This document shows, one piece after another, positions 1-14,300 of a stretch of 64,000 nt of DNA (positions are counted from its first letter, which is position 1; every line of letters begins with the position of its first letter). The stretch is from Penelope pileata (lineage: Eukaryota > Chordata > Aves > Galliformes > Cracidae), in contig WBMW01000147.1 of the NCBI GenBank assembly GCA_013396635.1, positions 124,001-188,000 of the forward strand. Direction: 5' to 3'. Below the pieces are notes generated by a model. It was not told the origin of the DNA and ran no database searches. It saw nothing but the letters and a program-made list of their open reading frames with translations. The position numbers and the translations under genes were made by a program.

Positions 1-1900
1 TTGGCCTGCAGCCACTGGGGCCAGAATAGACACCCCAATGTAAAGATCCTTACAGGACACAGAGTGACAAGGCATATCTTTTTTATTTTTTATTTTTCTC
101 CTATTTCTCAAGTGATAGGATATTCAGGAGGCATTTAGATGAGGACAAAATAATACAAGTTAGATTAAAATGTTCTGATCTGATTCTGCTCTACTTCCCA
201 GTCCCTCACAGTGATTTAGTGAAAAATGGGGAGTAGATGAACAGATTTGTAAAAAATTTGAATGATAGCTGATTGTGTTAAGTTAATTTTGGTCTTATTG
301 AGCCCCTAGCACACTTTATTGATTGTAAACAGAGTAAATTTAAAAGCCAAACCATAAAAGCCTCACTCTACAGAAAGAAACATGATATGTGTGCTTACTA
401 GCAGCATATCACTCATTCTAATTAAAACAAAAATACTCTGCTAATGGCACAGAGGCCTGAGAAGGTGCTGTTCAAAGATGGTAAGATGTTTGCTGTTGAC
501 TTAAAAACATATCTGATCTATATAATCAGCAAACGTAAAGAGAAATCTGGATTTGCTGCAAGGCTCATCCAGTTGTGTCCTGCAAGTATCTGGGCCATGA
601 TAACACAAGCATGAAGGAGAGGCTCCCTACATTCTGATCCTGCAGGAGATAATGCTGAGCTACAACCTGCTTTTGAATGAGAAATCTAATGATTGACTCC
701 AAATTTTCCTACAAATTTCAAACCCATTTTTGGTTTATGCTTGAGAACTCTAATACTAAAGGGAGACAACTCATCTTCATCCTGATGGTAACTATTGCAA
801 AGGCTAAAATTGCAGGTACCTATCGATTTCCATGTCTAACCCAAGCAACACTGAATCTGATCCTATAGAGTGCCCAGAAATGACACTCATATGACTGAGG
901 TGGAGCAAGGCAGATACAATCTTCCACAGCTAAATTAACCTAATAGATGGCAGGAAGATTCAAGAATTTTTGATGACATCATATATGTTACACTGTGTAA
1001 AATAACTAAAATGAAAGTAGGAATAATTTCCCCCAGTACATACAGGAATGTTTATTCTTGTAGAATAGTGATATTAAGGTGTTATCAACCACTTCTATTT
1101 AGGGCATGATACAGTATGTAATTGGAATGTGTACCAGAATTTCAAAAATAATGATGTCTGAAGATAAACATTTTTTATTTAAAAAAAAAAAAAAGAACCT
1201 ATGGCTTGCAAGAAGAACGGCTTATGCAAAGATGGAAACAATGCATTTTGTATAATAACTGGTGCGCAGTGAAGTTTTGTTTTCTTTCTGTGTTGTGATC
1301 ACTCTGATTCAGAAATATGGCACAAAAAACCTCATTTACTGGGGGGAAAGCTTTTTTTCTGAAACAAAAAAAAAGTTGCACTTCTGAGATCCAAGATTGT
1401 TGTACCACACACACACTAACACTCTACCTAGGTCATTTCTCTTGGTGGAATAACGGAGCATATTTGTGAAAGCTTGCACTGAAGCAAAACATATTGAAAT
1501 GATACTGTAATGATCAAGCTAACTACACTATGGAACTAAGATTTCAATGAAAGTTTCCCCTTGTAAAAATAGGAAACACATATGAAAGGCATAATATAAA
1601 TGAGCACCCCCCATAGCCTCCAAAAAGTAAATAAGAAACAAACCAAGCTGATGCCTACCCTTCAATTCTAGTGCAGCTCCAAAACAGGAAAAATAATTCT
1701 AAATTTCTCTGTGTGAATCAAAAATCAAGCTAAAAATGCCTAATGTACAGAAAAATCAGCAGGCAAGCACTAGCTTTGGTGTTCACACTGTTCCACACTG
1801 AGAAGCACATGGTCTAACCCTGCATAACAGAAAAATTCAGAACATTTTATCGCCTGTCATCCCATTCATAGGACATAGGTAGGACATCTACAGGAACATA

Positions 1901-1949
1901 AAATAATAATAATAAACAATAATAATAGTAGTAGTAGTAGTAATAATAC
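1901..1949. repeat. Compound trinucleotide microsatellite (AAT)n/(AGT)n
   Basis: Runs of AAT and ATA give way to five AGT units and return to AAT, interrupted by AAAC. Confidence 0.9.
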
Positions 1950-2703
1950 CTAAGTATTAGATATTAACAAGATCAACTCCAACAAGCCAGTCTGATCTCA
2001 AGGAAAGTAAAAAAATGATGCCTAGGGAGATCTGCATGTCCAGCTACAGATTTATTGAGCTGAAAATGAGAATCCCAGTGGAATTTTGCAAAGGCAAGTA
2101 AAGTGTGACCTAGCTGCCCTATTTGGCAAGCATGTCTTTGACCTCAGTCAGAGCCGAGTTTAGGTACTTCTGATGTCCATATTTTTAGAAGGAAAACTCT
2201 GGAAGGCCCTATGTGACAGCAAGATTCCTAGCATTTAACAGGGTTCTTCTACAATATCTCTCATGCTAGATTGCAGCATATGACAATTAGCCACAAATGA
2301 CCATAATTAATATATCTATAAGCATACACTGTAATTTATATAACCCGAGAATGAAATTCCGTATGTTCCATAGCTTTTATTCACTTTGCTAACACATTAT
2401 CAAGTGATTTTACAAATTGGTCAGAAACACGAACTAATCTGGGAGTTTTTTATTATGCTGTATCTATAAATTTGATCATAATATTGTAGAAGTTTTAAAT
2501 GAGTTCTTAGTCATAGGTGAAATACAGGGTCTGAGAGAGGGAGGGGCTTTGGAAAGTGAAGAGGTACATTACATTCACAGATGACAAGAGGCATACTGTC
2601 AAGCATGCTTCCTTTACAGATCCTGAGGAAACAGCATTCATCAGCATTTTCAGACAAGACCATGGTACCAGGATGCTAAGACTGAAATGAAATCAAGTCC
2701 AAC

Positions 2704-2738
2704 ATATATATATATATATACACATATATATGTATACA
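2704..2738. repeat. (TA)n/(CA) microsatellite
   Basis: An AT dinucleotide run, then CACA, a second TA run and TGTATAC. It is self-complementary and could form a hairpin. Confidence 0.9.
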
Positions 2739-3322
2739 AAAGAAAAAAAGAGAAATAAAATCCTGCATGGCAAAAAACTATGCAGTGTAATGAAATTTAT
2801 ATGTGCAGGTTGCCAAGCTAAAAGTTTTTATTAGAGCACAACTGGGAGTTCTGTATTTAACTCTTTCAGATGGTAAGTGCTGTTCACATCCTTTAAAATA
2901 TAAATGTCACTAGCTAACCTGAAGGCTTGCTGTAAATCAAACCTCCACTGTATAAAAACTGTTATTTGTGTCCTAATGGGTCAAACAGAAGAGATGCCCT
3001 CTCTAAAAGAGCTGGATACCAGATTCCCCTTTCATTGATCGAGGTTTCAACTCTGGGTACTTGAGTTTATGACAAAAGAGTTCACAACACTGCTGGCAGG
3101 AAGTCGATAGTTTGATAGATACCCTTTGCAGTTGGTCCTGTCTCTAGCACTTTAACCACCCTTTCACACTGACAGTTATTACTGCTGCAATAAATTCTTC
3201 AGTAAAACAAATAGGGTCTCTGAAAATGTATTAGCCCAGGCACACTATTTTACTTAATGTAACTGCAAGTCTTAAACAGGTAACTACCACAGTAAATAGG
3301 CCAATATATTTAGAAAGAATCA

Positions 3323-3338
3323 TGTGTGTGTGTGTGTA
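3323..3338. repeat. (TG)n microsatellite
   Basis: Eight TG-type units. Confidence 0.85.
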
Positions 3339-4486
3339 TTTACAGTAAGTTACCTGAAGTTCCCTTCAGATCAGATTGTGTGCTATTTATTACACCTTCA
3401 GGTTATACTTTCAAAATTCACAAAGTAACTGACAGTAGCAAAGGCTTCAAAAATATATTTCATATAATGCTGTAAGAATTTTCCCACAGCTTTCAAAATT
3501 TTGTGGGTGGGTTTGAAGACTAGATCATTACAGTGACCGCTAAACAGTCCTGCGTTGTTGAAATACTGTCCACATTGACCTTAATTTCTGTTTATCTCAC
3601 AAGAAATCCCAGTGCTGTTGCCATTTTCTAACAGAATTTTTAATAATGAATGGCAACAAGTTCTGACTCAATTGAGGGGTGAAAGTGATTGAGTCAAGGA
3701 GGCCTCTCTGGGGTCCATTGGCAGCAGCAATTCACTCTGACCCTCTCCCCTACATCTCTTTTAGGAGCATTAGTCCTAAAGGAAATTCCTGAACATTTTG
3801 GAATCGGATCTCATCAGCTTCATTGTATAGCTTCATCAAATCTATTTTAAGCAAATTTGCAAAAAAAATTTGCATTGCTATTAACAATAACGTGCAAAAT
3901 TAGAAAAGCGAGTTTTATTTACTATGTTGTTGGTATTTGTCCATGTTGTCAAGTTTCACTTTTTTGTGTGTGCATTCATTAATCATTTTCATTAAACATG
4001 GGTAAGATTAATGTTGAAAGTAATTTATTAACTGCTATCCAAATTCTCTCCACTTACCATACATACCAGAGAAAAACTGCCTACATCCAGAACCCTTCAG
4101 CACTCCTTCCTACATCCAGAGACTTTGTGTCACTTAGGCGAGATGTCTTGAGACATCTATCCTTCAAGATTAAATGCATCCCTTCTGAGTGGCAGTTGCC
4201 ACAATTGAAGTAAGCATTTACTGCTAGTGCTCAGCCATGCAGCTAACTGCTCTGTAGCCGGCTGTGGCCTCTTGAGGTGTAGGACATTCATAGGGGAACA
4301 CTGGTAATTTTGTTTTACCCTGCAGGCATGCAGTTTCTGGCTACATTGTGAGGAAACATCATTGAGTCCATGCTGAGATTGCTGTGCCTGCTGCTCAGAG
4401 CTCTCATGAAAGGAACTAAAAGGATAAGAGCTCTTTTGACCTTTAAAGTCCACTTATTTGGGGTGATGGATCTCCCAGACATTTGT

Positions 4487-4513
4487 AAAAAAAAAAAAAA
4501 CAATAATAATAAT
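4487..4513. repeat. A-run followed by (AAT)n
   Basis: Fourteen A followed by four AAT-type units. There is no retrogene body upstream that I can recognise. Confidence 0.85.
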
Positions 4514-4927
4514 TTAAAAATCCTAAGCCCGTTAGATAGCAAGCAAGGATAGACTGAAAAGAGTGATCAAAATTCCAACTATTAAGACAAAGAGAAAATC
4601 TATGTTTTAACAAAAACATAAGCAGGTTGGGAAATAAATTTCATATTCACAATTCCACTTTATCAATAAAATCTCTTAAGGCTCTTCTTTTTCTTCACAT
4701 TTTATTCATTCTCAATCAAAAACTTGCATTCTTTTACCTTCTTTGATCCCCGTTCTGTTTTTTCAGACTTGCCCCCCATTCTTACCAGGGATCAAATTAG
4801 ACAAAATATTTGCCTTGTGCGAGTAAGCAAGTGAAATGGTGCAGAAAAAAACGGATTCGGTCAAACTCATGTATAATCCCTGGAACAATATTTATGAGCA
4901 GAAGTCAAAGCAAATTATCATCAGCTA

Positions 4928-4979
4928 TAGATAGAAAGATACATAGATAGAAAGACAAATCAACAGATAGATAGATACA
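4928..4979. repeat. Imperfect GATA-type tetranucleotide repeat
   Basis: GATAGAAA, GATACATA, GATAGAAA and then three GATA units. Degenerate GATA/CATA/GAAA array. Confidence 0.8.
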
Positions 4980-7900
4980 TGAAAATTAACAAAGCTCTCA
5001 ATGTCCAGGGTTCAAACTGGTAATCAGATCCAGGTTGACTAGATTGTTTCCTACAACCAAACTTAATTTCCCAAACACTGTCTCCCTTCTGTCTCACTAA
5101 TACTTTCTCGTTCCCACACACACCACATCTCTGTAAGGGAAGCAAGATTAATCTCTTGGGCAGTTAACTCCTTAACACCAAAGCAGAAGAATGTCCTTAC
5201 CTAGTTTAACCACTTTTGCATCTGTGCATTGACTCAAACACTGAATTTTTTTGTGGAAGGTTTTGAAGGAGCTCTGATTTGGTAAGACCAAAGACCTACA
5301 GTGTAATGAGGCCCACAGAGGTATTTACCATTCTAGTAGGCACAAACCCTCTTGAAATCATCAGGCACCTTCTCATCCCCAACTCTGAATTATTCCAAAG
5401 GGAAGCAGAATGACACAAAGCAGAACATGGTCAAAAAAATTATATAGGGTATAAAAGTTATAAACTCTTCCAGGGGAGAAGAAAAAAGAATGTCTGATGA
5501 CACTGAGCTAGGAATAGAGGCTTGGGCCTCTTTCAGTACTGGTGAATCTCAAATCTGTGGAAAAGTCTGAGGAAGACTGGAACAATCTCCACCATCCCCA
5601 AAACAGTGTTTATGAAGAATAAATGTGCAGCTTGTGAAGCTGTTTTCTGGTGTTAACAAATAAATAAATAAGGACCTAGAATAGTGCTGAAAACACCTGT
5701 TTCATGACAAGAGAGGGGACATGTCTTTATCTGTAACAAAAAGGACAAGGTATCTGAATCACCCCAAAATTCTAACTTGAAAAAAACCTGACCATTACCA
5801 GATGGCTAAGGAAGACAAAGAACAGGGCAAGCATGCATACATGATACTTCCAGTTAATACTGTCCCTGACACCAACTATTTTCAGCATGGGAACTTACAG
5901 AACTGGATATGGTTTCTACAAATTTAGCAATCTTCAAAGGATTTATTTTCCTTAAACTTGCCCAGTCTCTCAACTTCTACGATTCAGGAAAAGAAACATG
6001 AAACATAGGACATGTTCATGTGCCTAAGACTGGAATAAGAAGTGGTTTGGATTTGATTTCATATTCTTCCCCCAGTTTGCCTATAGTTTTGGAATTGACA
6101 TCCAAATTCACTTCTTCTATATGAGGACTGAAGTAACCTTATTCTCCATTTATGGCAGACTGGAGAGAGAAAGCTATTGTCAAAACTGGTTTGGACCTTG
6201 AAGAGAATGAATACAGGTCATAAACTGCCACATAACCCTTAGGAGAATACCCAGAAGTTCTCTCCCATCTCTTTACACTCAGAGTGCCAACCAGATAGGC
6301 ATCTATAAAGGACTCAAACACTTCTCTCCTTTCAGCTTCATGCTGAAATCACTGTGCCAGCACGTTGTTACAAGCAGTGATTCAGGGGATTCAGAAAAAA
6401 AAATGACAAGGGAAGCAGAAAGTCTCAGAAGAACTCTAATTAAGGGCAAAAAATGAACTTCCCAATCCAAGTGAACAGCAATCACAGCCACCTTAAGGCT
6501 GAGGATAGACCACATTCTGGCAGTCTCAAAAACATCTCAGCCCCTCTCTACAGAATGAACATGTCCCAAGCTTCTTTTTCCAGGGAAGAGGGTACTTTTC
6601 ACAGTACCTACCACCACAGCAAACAGTGTGAGTAATGGGAATTTGAACTGAAGAGACGTAGTAATGAGAGAATATGCTTAACTTATCACTAAAAATAGAA
6701 GAGTAAGTTTTCAGTAATATCGTCACTGTTCTTCTTGTGTATTTAGGTGTATAATCTGCCAAGACTTAGATACAGTTCAAGGTTTGCATGCTAGTACTAA
6801 ATTCCTTGGAAGGCTGTACCGTGTGTAGGAGAAAGTGTGAGTAATCTTATATTTCCAGCTAATAGCATGCAAGATCTGTACCTTAGACTGTCAGCCCTTT
6901 TGGACCAATTCTATCACTTGTTTTAATATGTGCATTTTGCTTGAAACAATGGATTCCTAATGTCTGTCAGGATTACTACAGTATATCAAAAGGAAGATAG
7001 TGCATCCAAGAATCTGGTTGCCGCAAAGCAGTAACACTGGAAATTCGATTAAATCATATGAATGGATACATTCTTCACACCATAGCCATGGTTTCCATAC
7101 CTATTTCAAAAAAACTCTTCGTAACACAAAATAATACTTGGAAACATTGTTCTTTTCATAACAACACTTCTCTGCTTAGGTTAAAAACTTGAAGCAGTTT
7201 CTGATGGATTCAATGTTAAGGGCTTGATGTATAGGTTTCGTATTTTCCTCATTCGGCCCCATATATTCATACAAGCACAGCCAAGTTGGAAGAATCCAAG
7301 AGGACAATTACTGAATTGATTTTCCCATCACTAATATTTCCTCTTGTTCTTTTCTCTGCCTTGACCTTCTTGCAGAAGGCCTGTACTCCCCTCCATGTAC
7401 TTTCCTAGGCTTACTAGAAGGAAAAAATTTTGCTGTTCGCATTAAACATCATCTTATTGATTTTTTTTCTATTTCCACTAAGATTTCTATATTCAAAGTC
7501 ACTTAGCTGTAGAAAACTGGACCTTGGCTCTTTCCCTAGCCACACTGGACACGTATTTGCTGACATGTCTTTTCAATTAGACTATCCCAGAGCTGCACAG
7601 AAACAGGAAACCACTCTCAACCTCAAACCAATCCAGACACCGGAAACCAGCAATAGACAGAAGCAAGCTGCAGCTTCATTAACAACAGTCAGAGCAGAAA
7701 AAAGCAGTACTTGCAGAAGGACAACAGACCTTCTGTTGATATATGCTGTACTGAAAGGCACTGAAACCCATCAGTTATGCTTCCCACTTGGCTGTCTCAT
7801 GATCTATTTCAGCACAGACAGGTAGGTAGCATTAGCAATCAGTGAGCTAAGAGTATGTCTTTAGTGAAGTCACATGTAGTAACAAGTTTATTGCAATGAA

Positions 7901-8320
7901 AGGATGTGCAAATCTTTCAGGTCCTCCTGGCAGTGTAGACAGGACATTAGGGAGCTCTATGGGAAAAAACATGTCCTGCCACCAAGGAATATACAGATGT
8001 GGCTGAGCAGTTGGCAATCAAACTAGAATGTCTCATACCTAAGTCACTTAAAAGTAGCAGAAAACACTGTATTATATTGTCTTCTGGTATGTAGATACAT
8101 GCTGAGACGTGAACAAAAGGACTTGGGGGGAAATCATCATTCTCATGTGATCATCCCTAATAGATTCTTCAATCCAAAAACTAAGTTGGCACTGTAACAT
8201 TTCAAGATACTTTCTTTTTTAAAAATTTCACATTCAATTAAAAAAAACACCTCGCTGAAATATTTGCCAAAAATCACTACACTGCTAATTCTTTCCTAAA
8301 CTAGCATTTTTAGGGAAAAA

Positions 8321-8352
8321 ATACATACATGTATGTATGTAAAAAAAAAAAA
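8321..8352. repeat. 18-bp palindrome plus A-run
   Basis: ATACATACATGTATGTAT (8321-8338) is its own reverse complement, made of TACA units facing TGTA units, followed by GT and a run of twelve A. Confidence 0.85.
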
Positions 8353-11300
8353 TCTAACTAGTGTTCCTGGTGGACTGTAGATCTGGCAAGACTGTGATGC
8401 AGCCTAAAAAGAAAAGAAGAAATCACAAATAGCAAAGCATGTGAGAGGGGTTTCTAAGCATTGACGAAGAAATGTAAAATCTACATAATGGGAGTAATAT
8501 CATCATTAACAGCATCCTTCCAGTTGACATTCTTCACACACACTGCAAAAGAGTGTCACTTACCAAGATATCAGGTGTGTCACAGCATAGATAGACCCTG
8601 TCTTTGGCTCTGGAATCTGGAGGTCTGATCACTGAATGCCTTTCCAGTCATGCTGCTCTTCAAGATAAAAATCAGCTATTCTGTTACCAACAAAGATCCA
8701 GCCAAACAACAAAACATTTTTCTACTTGTAAAGCATTGAATGTTATTCTTTGCTTGGCAATGAGTACCGGTTATTAACATAATACAAACCTGATATCCAA
8801 AGCATAGACAGTTGGAGGAATATCCTTTTCTTGACTGGCAACACTCAGTTCTGTGACGTAACCTATACGAGACACCCCAAAAGGCTCATGTAACTCCCAT
8901 AAGCCTCCACCATTCAGCATTCTCATTGGCAGCCATGGGGAGCTGCACAGTAGGATCTGGATCCAGGCCTAATTTCATAGTTTGGATCAACATCCAACAG
9001 GTATTAGAAATGGGAGGCCATTCATGAGGACCATATATTTTTTCTGAGATATGTAGTCAGACTGGCATCTAGTGGGATTTTGAAATGTGCCTAGGAGCCT
9101 CACTGGATTTCTGAACCCTTCTTTGGTGCTGATCAACAGTTTTTGATGGCTAAAGACTTCCAGGCAGGCACATGGTTTTGATTTGTAGTCAATCATCTTC
9201 TAGCAGAGCAATTCTAAACTAAAGATACAGTTCTTGTTTCTTTCTTGACTTGTTTTTATTTGTAAAAATAAGGCTGTTTTGCACTTGGACAGAGCTAGGA
9301 GTGGCAGCTGAATGTAGTAAGCAGGAGACAAATGCATCAACTAGCAGAGTGGTTTTTTTAGAAACTTCAAGTAGCACATGTGAGAAGATTTGGCAGGACT
9401 TGTATTTATACACATACCATGTGTTGGATAGTTTGGTGCAAATATGTTCTCAACAGAGATACAGAGTGACACTAAGTGCTTTACCTCTTATTTCATTGGG
9501 AAAGTAGACCACTAGACAACATGACAGCTCTGATGTTGTGGATTATCTGACACCAAAATTATAATTTCTATAAAGACTTTTATTGAGCTGACCTGTGTCA
9601 GAGAATGACAGCCTATTGGTTATCACTGGTTCAATGAAGAGACTTAGCCTGCAGGTGTGTCAGGTTTATTGAGTTTAAGTAAAAATATTGAGTATTTTGA
9701 TGATGGTTCATCTACAGACATAAATCAAACAGGAAAGAAGGAACATGTTTGTAACTAGAAGCACACTTAAATCAAAACATGGATGTTAGGTACATGTACA
9801 GATAGCATCAATTTGCACATTACATATTTCTTCTAAGCCTTTTATTCAATTAAATGTCTTTCAATTGCCAAGAGACAGTCATCATAAGATGTTTACACTG
9901 AGAAATAAAAGCAGTTAGTTTTCATTTTATTTTTATTTTTAACACTTAAAGCTGGTTTTCGTTAGAAAAAAGTTCATTCAATGGCTTTTTTTTAAGTATC
10001 AGTTTGCATTTGCTTTTCTTGATGTGGGATGTTACATTAAATTATTCATTTTTACAGAATGGAAATTAATTATTGTGTATGAAATCCCAAACACATATGG
10101 TCACAGTATTGGTTAGATCTGCCTCCTGCTATGCTTTAGAGATTCAAATTTGGAGGTAACATGTTATTTTCCATGCCAAGACCACCTATGGTTTTCAAGA
10201 TATAAGTATCTGAAAATTAGCATTTTCACACTGAGCACTTGTTCCAGCTTTACTATACATTGATGAATACCATCTTGTAACTACGTGTACTAGAAGGGAT
10301 ATTAGCAATCTCTAAATATAATTTAAGTTCTGAAATTCACTGACTGACTGCATTTTCTACATCTACCTTTAGTACTATGTAACATCAATCTCTTCAAATC
10401 CCTCAGAATGTCTCTTGACTGATAGCAGTGATTGGCATTAATTAATTTCAAGGGTCAGTTGTGAATGATTGGTTTGTCATGGCCAAGGACTGAATTATAT
10501 ACAATCAGGAGAGCGTACTGAAATGGTCAGTCATTCAGTGAAAATCAAAGAACATAAGTTCAGATGGAAAAGAATTCATGGCTCTGTTTATGAATGCAGC
10601 CAAACCACTTTACATCTGAAATTAAGGGTTTTCAGTCATGAATCTGAATCTAGGGGAAAAGCCCAGTCTCTATCTGTATTTTTTGCTAAAAGATGTACAA
10701 AAAAAATTATATTTCTTCCTGCAAATGTCATGGAAAGACCTACTCAGAAGATTCAGAAAATCTATCTATTCTCTAAGTATAGGAAAATCAGATTTATTCT
10801 TGTTATTTATAACAACTTTTTATGTCTTAATACTTCATTAATGCATCTACACTATGTGCTATCAATAATTTAGGAAAGGATAATGATTCCAGACCAGCAA
10901 CAGGAGACAGTAATCACTACCTTTTACTTGTTTAGATTTATAATGTTTGCCATTATGTTGATTATTTCCTCTGCAGCGTGTAACTACAGAGGAAACGAAA
11001 ACCAAAGAATATACCTTCTTCCAAGAAAGAAGTCACTCATTTTATTAACTTACATACTGATAAAGAGTAACGTTGAAAGTATTCTAATCAAACACATCAA
11101 TGAATGTACAGCTTTTATAATAGTACAGTAAATATCTAATCTCATACGTCAGCACCTAAGGGAACATATGGAGTAGCATATTGGGGAGTATCATTGTAGA
11201 GAAGATTTAGAAACCTGCTAGATATTGATGGCCAAAATGCTAACCCAATTTACTAACCCTAACATCTGAATTAGTGATGGTGCAGACTAACAACTATGCA

Positions 11301-14300
11301 ATAAAAACATAAATAGATATTTTTAAATATAGTTATGCATTTTTCTTATTTTATGAAGCTTACGAGTTTTCCAGGCATACAAAGACATAACATTTATCAA
11401 TCTATATAAGCACTTGATTCGTTACCAGAGAATACCTAATTTTTAGTGCAATGTATTTTAATATGTGGCAATTATAGGTGGACTAAACTTGAGACCAAAT
11501 ATCAAACTGGGTAAATTTTAAATCTCTGCAACACTTTTACAGTCAAACTGGAATATATTTCTACGAAAACTAAAGCCATGACAGTGCAGTCTTCTTCAAC
11601 TGGAAGAGTACATACTTTGCTCTTATTGTGTCATAAACATGAAGGATGGCAGGCTATAGAAAATAGGATTAAATTTTATTTTATAGGATGAAACTTTGGC
11701 AGACAATAATGGATGGGCTAGAATAGTTTTTGGGCTAGACATCTCGGCTAAATATTTGAGGGCTCCTCAGCAGCCTCTTAGACAGGGAAAGTCTGTTTTA
11801 GTGACTAGAGATTTAACTGTAAATTGAAATGCAATAGATATACCAACTCTTTCCAACGAATCCATTGGAAATATTGGTAAATAGGCAGAGATGAAAAGAT
11901 GGAGTGCAGCTTTGTGGCCAGAACGCACAAAGTATAGGTATGGACAGTCCCACTAAATACATTACCAGAGTTATCTGTGCAAATGAACACATTCTATGTC
12001 TCGATGGATTCACCAGCAGGACTGTAAAAGCAGGACTAGTTGATGAAAGAGTCGTCATTTTTGTCAAATATAACAGTCTGTCATACATAGGCATTCTATC
12101 TTGTGAAATACAGGAGAGAAGAAAAGAAAGAAAATCTAGCCCGAGCATTGCACTGTGAATGTATGAACTTCCTTAACATTACATTTCAGGATCCAGGGTT
12201 CAGTGCCACCATTACAGCTGCAGGGATCGTTTTAGGGTGTCAGCAAGGGCTGTAGAGCCAGGAACTGGGGAACTTTCCTATGTAGAGCATGCACAACAGA
12301 AAGCAGCACCACATCTGCCTCCTCTGTCAGCAGCCCAACTAACCTACCAGGTAACTGTGCTCTTGTGCCATCATCCAAAACAACCTAGAGAAACAAATCA
12401 TATATACAAAGCTAGAAATCTTGTGACCATGGATCTGCTGAGGTAAAATGACTTTACAGTCCACCAATAATACTGCACTCATCATTACCGATTGTCCAGA
12501 TTTTATTCAAGCCTTATGACACCAGTGCTTTCTTTTCAGTCATAAATGAAAAATTCAAGAGAATTCCAACTTACAAATCCTACTAATCTTTATTTAAATG
12601 GGTTTTGTTTGTTTAATAGCAATTCTAGCCTTCGTTGTTGCTGAGAAAACTCTGAATACGTGGTCTAAATTTAGTCCGAAGTTTAATACCAAAGACAGTC
12701 CTACGAGTTTTGAACTTTGAGGAATAACAATGCAACCATTAACTTGCCACAGAAATTAGAGTAATCCAATGAAGTACAAAATTTCATGTCACCATCAAGA
12801 AGGCACAAGAATGGGACCTGTGACAATGAGCAGCACATCAGTGTTCTCAAGAATGTCACAGTACACGTATCTAGCATTGTTTGCAACATAAATTTATAAG
12901 TATGCTAAATGCCAGCTTTTCCCATCTGCTCCTCAAATGTAACCACATCCAATTTCTTAAAGGTGGTGAGCCAAAAGTGGACCTTCTGTATTTGTAAGCT
13001 AAATAGGATATTAATGGATTTAATTTCATTAAATTGTAGTTTTAAGTTAGGTCTTTCTTTTTTTGTTTTAAAAACAGGAACTACTGTCATCACAAAAGTG
13101 CCATAATACATGTGCATTTCATAGCATAGGTACATGTCTTTCATTAACAACAAAAATGGGAGTGGGTGTTGTTATTAATGCAATAGCACCTAAAGTCCCA
13201 GCCATGCTAGGTTGTCAAGCAGATTAGGTTCTGAACAAACATAGCACTTCCAATCTGTGTAAGGAAACCATGCCATCAGTAATCCCACACATTTAGTATA
13301 TTCAGTAATTTCTGTTAAAGTCTCAAAATGCCAGAAAATATTGAATGAAAAGAAGAATCAGGATTGCAGATCATCTTGGCCATCAGTGATAAACTGAGTG
13401 AAAAAAATCTAAAACAAATAAGCAGCATTTTGTCCATAATAAAGTGCATACCAAAACCGCTCTTACTTTCAAAACATTTAGGCTATTTTCCACTGTTTAT
13501 GAGATCACGTTAGACAATTTTATTCTTAATAACTCTTAAATGCAATCTGAAATCGCTAAAACTGACAGTAAGCTCACTGAGTAGTCTAACAGAATGATCT
13601 AGCATCCTTTAAAACGCACAGAAATCCTTCTCTGCCTTCAATGGGAGCCTTAACGCAAGGAAGGTTTAAGAAAAAAAAACACAGGAACATTAAAAGCTAG
13701 GCATGCTAAACAGTTAAGGGGTAAGTAGTAATGAGTATGAGAAACCATGGTGGTGGACATATTAAAAATACCTGAGAAAAGCAAAGACAGAAATAGGTTT
13801 ATAGTTGAATTACAAGGTCACATAGCATCAGTTCACAGGTGATTTTTTAGGAAAGAGCTGGTGCTTGGAATGCACGATACTGTAAGTTTAGGGGTTGGGT
13901 GTTTTTGTGGTTTCTTTTTTTTTTTTCCAGGAAATCTCATGTACTTCCAAGTGCTGATGAAAAGCTGAAACAGCAAGAGTGGGCCAGCCTCCCACAGTTC
14001 ACATCTGATCCATTGAGAGTAGGATTAAATATGATTGTCATAACTACTCATTTTATCTATTAATATATAAACTGATGGCAATATATATAAACAAAAATAC
14101 CTATGCGTCAGTCATTTCATCAGGTATTGAAACTTCGTGAATTTGGTATGTACACAAGGACATAAATTTACCAAGGAGAGTACACTTTCTGCTACAGTAG
14201 ATGCCTCTCTGATATTTTTTCTTTCCTCAAGAGAAAATAACCCAGATTCAGAAACTCACAATACCAGAGAAGTAGTTTAATAAAACAGCAAGCTCTGCAG

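Noticed and set aside
1901..1949. Trinucleotide array as a CRISPR-like or satellite array
   Set aside because: It is a plain microsatellite with 3-bp units and no spacers. The genome is vertebrate.
7430..7825. 131-codon open frame with a hydrophobic start
   Set aside because: It has no recognisable domain, no splice-site or promoter context, ordinary local base composition and no homologue I know. A frame of this length is expected by chance in 64 kb of AT-rich DNA.
10469..10873. 134-codon open frame overlapping a second 67-codon frame
   Set aside because: Low-complexity hydrophobic and basic composition driven by AT-rich sequence, no domain, and the overlapping frames are equally plausible. 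Read as chance.
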